Source: Leptospira sp. (lineage in GTDB: Bacteria; Spirochaetota; Leptospiria; Leptospirales; Leptospiraceae). From it: a DNA stretch of 64,000 nt. The notes beneath the pieces were generated by a model that was given only the letters and a program-made list of their open reading frames with translations, was not told where the DNA came from and did no database searches. The position numbers were made by a program, and so were the translations under genes. Positions within the stretch are counted from its first letter, which is position 1. Each line of letters begins with the position of its first letter. The stretch lies in contig JACVCB010000013.1 in assembly GCA_016742255.1 (NCBI GenBank), positions 41,341-105,340 on the forward strand, in the 5' to 3' direction. Below, one piece after another: positions 62,240 through 64,000 of the stretch.

Positions 62240-62476
62240 ATGACCCCTACGCGAACAATACAAGCTTTCATCGATGCCAAAAAAGAAAACACCACACCTT
62301 CCGCAGAGGTTTGGAATTCTTTAAAAGGATACCGCCAATGGAACGAACCAGAACTCATTGGGCTAAGGAATGCTTCCGGGTATTATCCTGATATTTACTT
62401 TGAAACTGGAATGGATGAAACCATTTCCAAACTACTCGCAAAATTTAAAGAGAAAGTGGTACCACACAAATTTTAA
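62240..62476 (+). CDS. Small hypothetical protein
   Basis: A 78-residue soluble protein with no recognised domain. It has a central aromatic-rich segment (YRQWNEPELIGLRNASGYYP) and a Lys-rich C terminus. Its stop overlaps the start of the next gene by one base (TAATG), so it is coupled to the SUFU-domain gene and may be a small partner. No clear ribosome site at the ATG. Confidence 0.5.
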   Translation: MTPTRTIQAFIDAKKENTTPSAEVWNSLKGYRQWNEPELIGLRNASGYYPDIYFETGMDETISKLLAKFKEKVVPHKF

Positions 62477-63618
62477 TGAATCCCATCACCCCAAAAGTTT
62501 TATACCAAGAAGCAAATCCTTACGGTTCATTCACTGCCTTCCTAGAAGATGATGGAAGAACCATTTATTTATACTTACAATCACATAACAATCCAGAGTG
62601 GCCGATGAAAACACTTTGGGTTCGTAACTTAATCGATGCACCTGATGCGAGAAAAGAAGAAGATTTTGATTTGGGACTTGCTCCAGTCTTAACTCAATCA
62701 GAAATCACTGATCCAAAAGCGCAGTCTACTCTATCGGAAGACCAAATCCATTTTATTTGGTCAGAAGAAGGAGATGCAGTCGCCTTATTTGTTGATGAAG
62801 AATTACAAGCGTATCTTCCCTCTTGGTCTGGGATTAAAGGCATTCATGGTTATTCTAAGTTTGCGAAAGAAGAAGCACCCACTGCGTCTCCACTCGGTGA
62901 TCCTAACAATGGTGTGATTGCAGAACGTGTAAAAGGGAATCGTAAATACTGGGAATCTGTTGCTGAGAAAGACCATTGGAAAAAAGCACAAAAACTAAGA
63001 TTGGAGTTTTTAGAATCCAAACTTGGAAAACACGAGACCTATTGGTCTGCAGATGGAGGAAAGTATCCATCACTTGGAATTGCTTCCTTTTTACCGAAAG
63101 AATTTCCTGGGATTAAAATTTTTTCAACGATTGGGATGAGTGTACAAAACCAACCAAGTATTGAACTCTATCACAAAGACTATGAAAACTTTTCACGTAT
63201 AGAACTTGTATTTGCCATCCAACTCTTAAAAGATTCTCCAGATAAATCAGAAACATGGATCCAACATGTTTTAGGTGAGATGGTGAAGTTCCCTTGGAAT
63301 ACAGGCATTTGGTTTGGTCACTCACATACGATTCAAAATCCACGCAAAGATCCTGATCAATTGTATTTGGATTTCAATTGGTTTGTGTTTAGAAATATCA
63401 CAGATGAACTCGACCAAGGTTCGAATGAAGTGTTGCCAAAACTGAACGGACTCATCACTGAGAATGGAAAACGTGCAAACTTTCTTTTTTTAACTCCAAT
63501 ATCAACTGAAGAACGAATATGTTTTATGAGAGAAGGATCACAAAAGTTTTGGGAGACTTGGAAAAAAGAAGGTTATACTTTTTTTCATGATTCCGAAAGG
63601 CGAATGTTAGAATTCTAG
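62476..63618 (+). CDS. Suppressor-of-fused (SUFU)-like domain protein
   Basis: A 380-residue soluble protein. The N-terminal 150 residues form a strand-rich domain (YGSFTAFLEDDGRTIYLYLQ), and the C-terminal 200 residues resemble bacterial SUFU-domain proteins: IFSTIGMSVQNQPSIELYHK, FSRIELVFAIQLL, NTGIWFGHSHTIQ and FLFLTPISTEERICFM. In bacteria SUFU domains are often immunity proteins or have unknown roles. Coupled to the preceding small gene by overlap. Confidence 0.65.
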   Translation: MNPITPKVLYQEANPYGSFTAFLEDDGRTIYLYLQSHNNPEWPMKTLWVRNLIDAPDARKEEDFDLGLAPVLTQSEITDPKAQSTLSEDQIHFIWSEEGDAVALFVDEELQAYLPSWSGIKGIHGYSKFAKEEAPTASPLGDPNNGVIAERVKGNRKYWESVAEKDHWKKAQKLRLEFLESKLGKHETYWSADGGKYPSLGIASFLPKEFPGIKIFSTIGMSVQNQPSIELYHKDYENFSRIELVFAIQLLKDSPDKSETWIQHVLGEMVKFPWNTGIWFGHSHTIQNPRKDPDQLYLDFNWFVFRNITDELDQGSNEVLPKLNGLITENGKRANFLFLTPISTEERICFMREGSQKFWETWKKEGYTFFHDSERRMLEF

Positions 63619-63678
63619 TTCTAATTTTTAAAAAAAATCCGAATCAAACTCTAAAATCTGTCCGTTACTCAATATGAT

Positions 63679-64000
63679 ATGGCAGAGACGTATACAAAGT
63701 ATTTCAATTTAGAGTTTGAACCCTTTTCTTTAGAAAGAATCCTCGAAGAAAGACAAGATTCCGCAGGATTTTTCCTCTCTACCGTATTCCAGAAACGGTT
63801 TTCGGAAGAAGTGAATCTAAAACGCCACGAAGACCAAAAATTATGGATCCAATCAAAGAATCTTCGTTACGTAGTTCTAGATGGAATCCAAAAAATTTCT
63901 GATGAAAATGGCAGATTAGAACCAACCAACATCCTCTATTTACTTGTTTTTTTTGATTTTAACTCCATCACTGAGTATGGATTCAAAGAAGTCTGTAATG
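63679..64000 (+). CDS. Hypothetical protein (partial, 3' end outside window)
   Basis: The ATG at 63679 opens a frame that remains open to the window edge (107 codons). It reads MAETYTKYFNLEFEPF and continues with LYLLVFFDFNSITEYGF, a mostly soluble, charged protein with no recognised domain. The function cannot be assessed from the fragment. Confidence 0.5.
   Translation, partial: MAETYTKYFNLEFEPFSLERILEERQDSAGFFLSTVFQKRFSEEVNLKRHEDQKLWIQSKNLRYVVLDGIQKISDENGRLEPTNILYLLVFFDFNSITEYGFKEVCN

Noticed and set aside
1..64000. CRISPR arrays, tRNA/rRNA genes, insertion sequences or prophage
   Set aside because: I found no regularly spaced direct repeats, cloverleaf-like sequences, transposase motifs or phage structural genes.

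Overview
The window reads as chromosomal DNA of a spirochaete of the genus Leptospira, most likely a free-living (saprophyte-type) species. Grounds: a close match to the Leptospira lipoprotein Loa22 (32515-33084); many Leptospira-style lipoprotein signal peptides with permissive lipoboxes; AT-rich DNA with frequent TTG/GTG starts; 7TM-DISM signalling proteins; crotonyl-CoA carboxylase/reductase; and an orphan RND efflux operon. I see no rRNA, tRNA, CRISPR array, transposase or prophage gene.

Layout. 1-2646: a cut-off response-regulator gene, then three tandem TRL-like lipoprotein genes and an outer-membrane barrel protein. 2700-6866: a PTPS/QueD-family enzyme lacking the usual catalytic Cys, two small conserved genes, an MDR oxidoreductase, a VOC protein and ccr. 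6931-11428 (minus): a compact five-gene operon with a Cys/His-rich membrane protein, MbnP-like and MbnH-like proteins, a lipoprotein and an outer-membrane protein; this is the best candidate for a poorly described system (probably copper handling). 11554-24167: a 7TM-SpoIIE phosphatase, a Na/Pi symporter-PhoU protein, SlyD, an RRM protein, class II and class I fumarases and a frameshifted methyltransferase. 24189-32279 (all minus): small genes, a CzcCBA-type efflux operon and a TetR regulator with a likely operator.

32293-42487: a palindromic interspersed element, Loa22, an RluA pseudouridine synthase, a GT-C-like membrane protein, TerC, a hybrid histidine kinase and NarL-type regulator whose starts lie 6 bases apart, and an overlapping sixA-hpt-adenylate cyclase operon. 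42606-53398: PstS, an OmpA protein, an acyltransferase-like protein with altered catalytic residues, a sulfatase-fold lipoprotein with Thr at the nucleophile site, a lipase, a two-gene (R)-hydratase unit, a PH-domain protein, a WG-repeat protein and VanX- and VanW-like genes.

53388-64000: a second polytopic membrane protein, a discoidin-like lipoprotein, thioredoxin with a 24-bp palindromic operator, a metallo-beta-lactamase-fold lipoprotein, gamma-glutamyltransferase, a highly structured intergenic repeat block, an SDR, a DUF4269 protein, an AlkB-like dioxygenase, a SUFU-domain protein and a cut-off hypothetical gene.

The striking non-coding features are (i) a palindromic element at 32293-32400 and 59367-59435, (ii) a GGGTGG/CCACCC element at 5541-5592 and 60811-60880, and (iii) perfect palindromes placed as operators upstream of the trx gene (56363-56386), a small membrane-protein gene (31719-31736) and the efflux operon (30606-30622).
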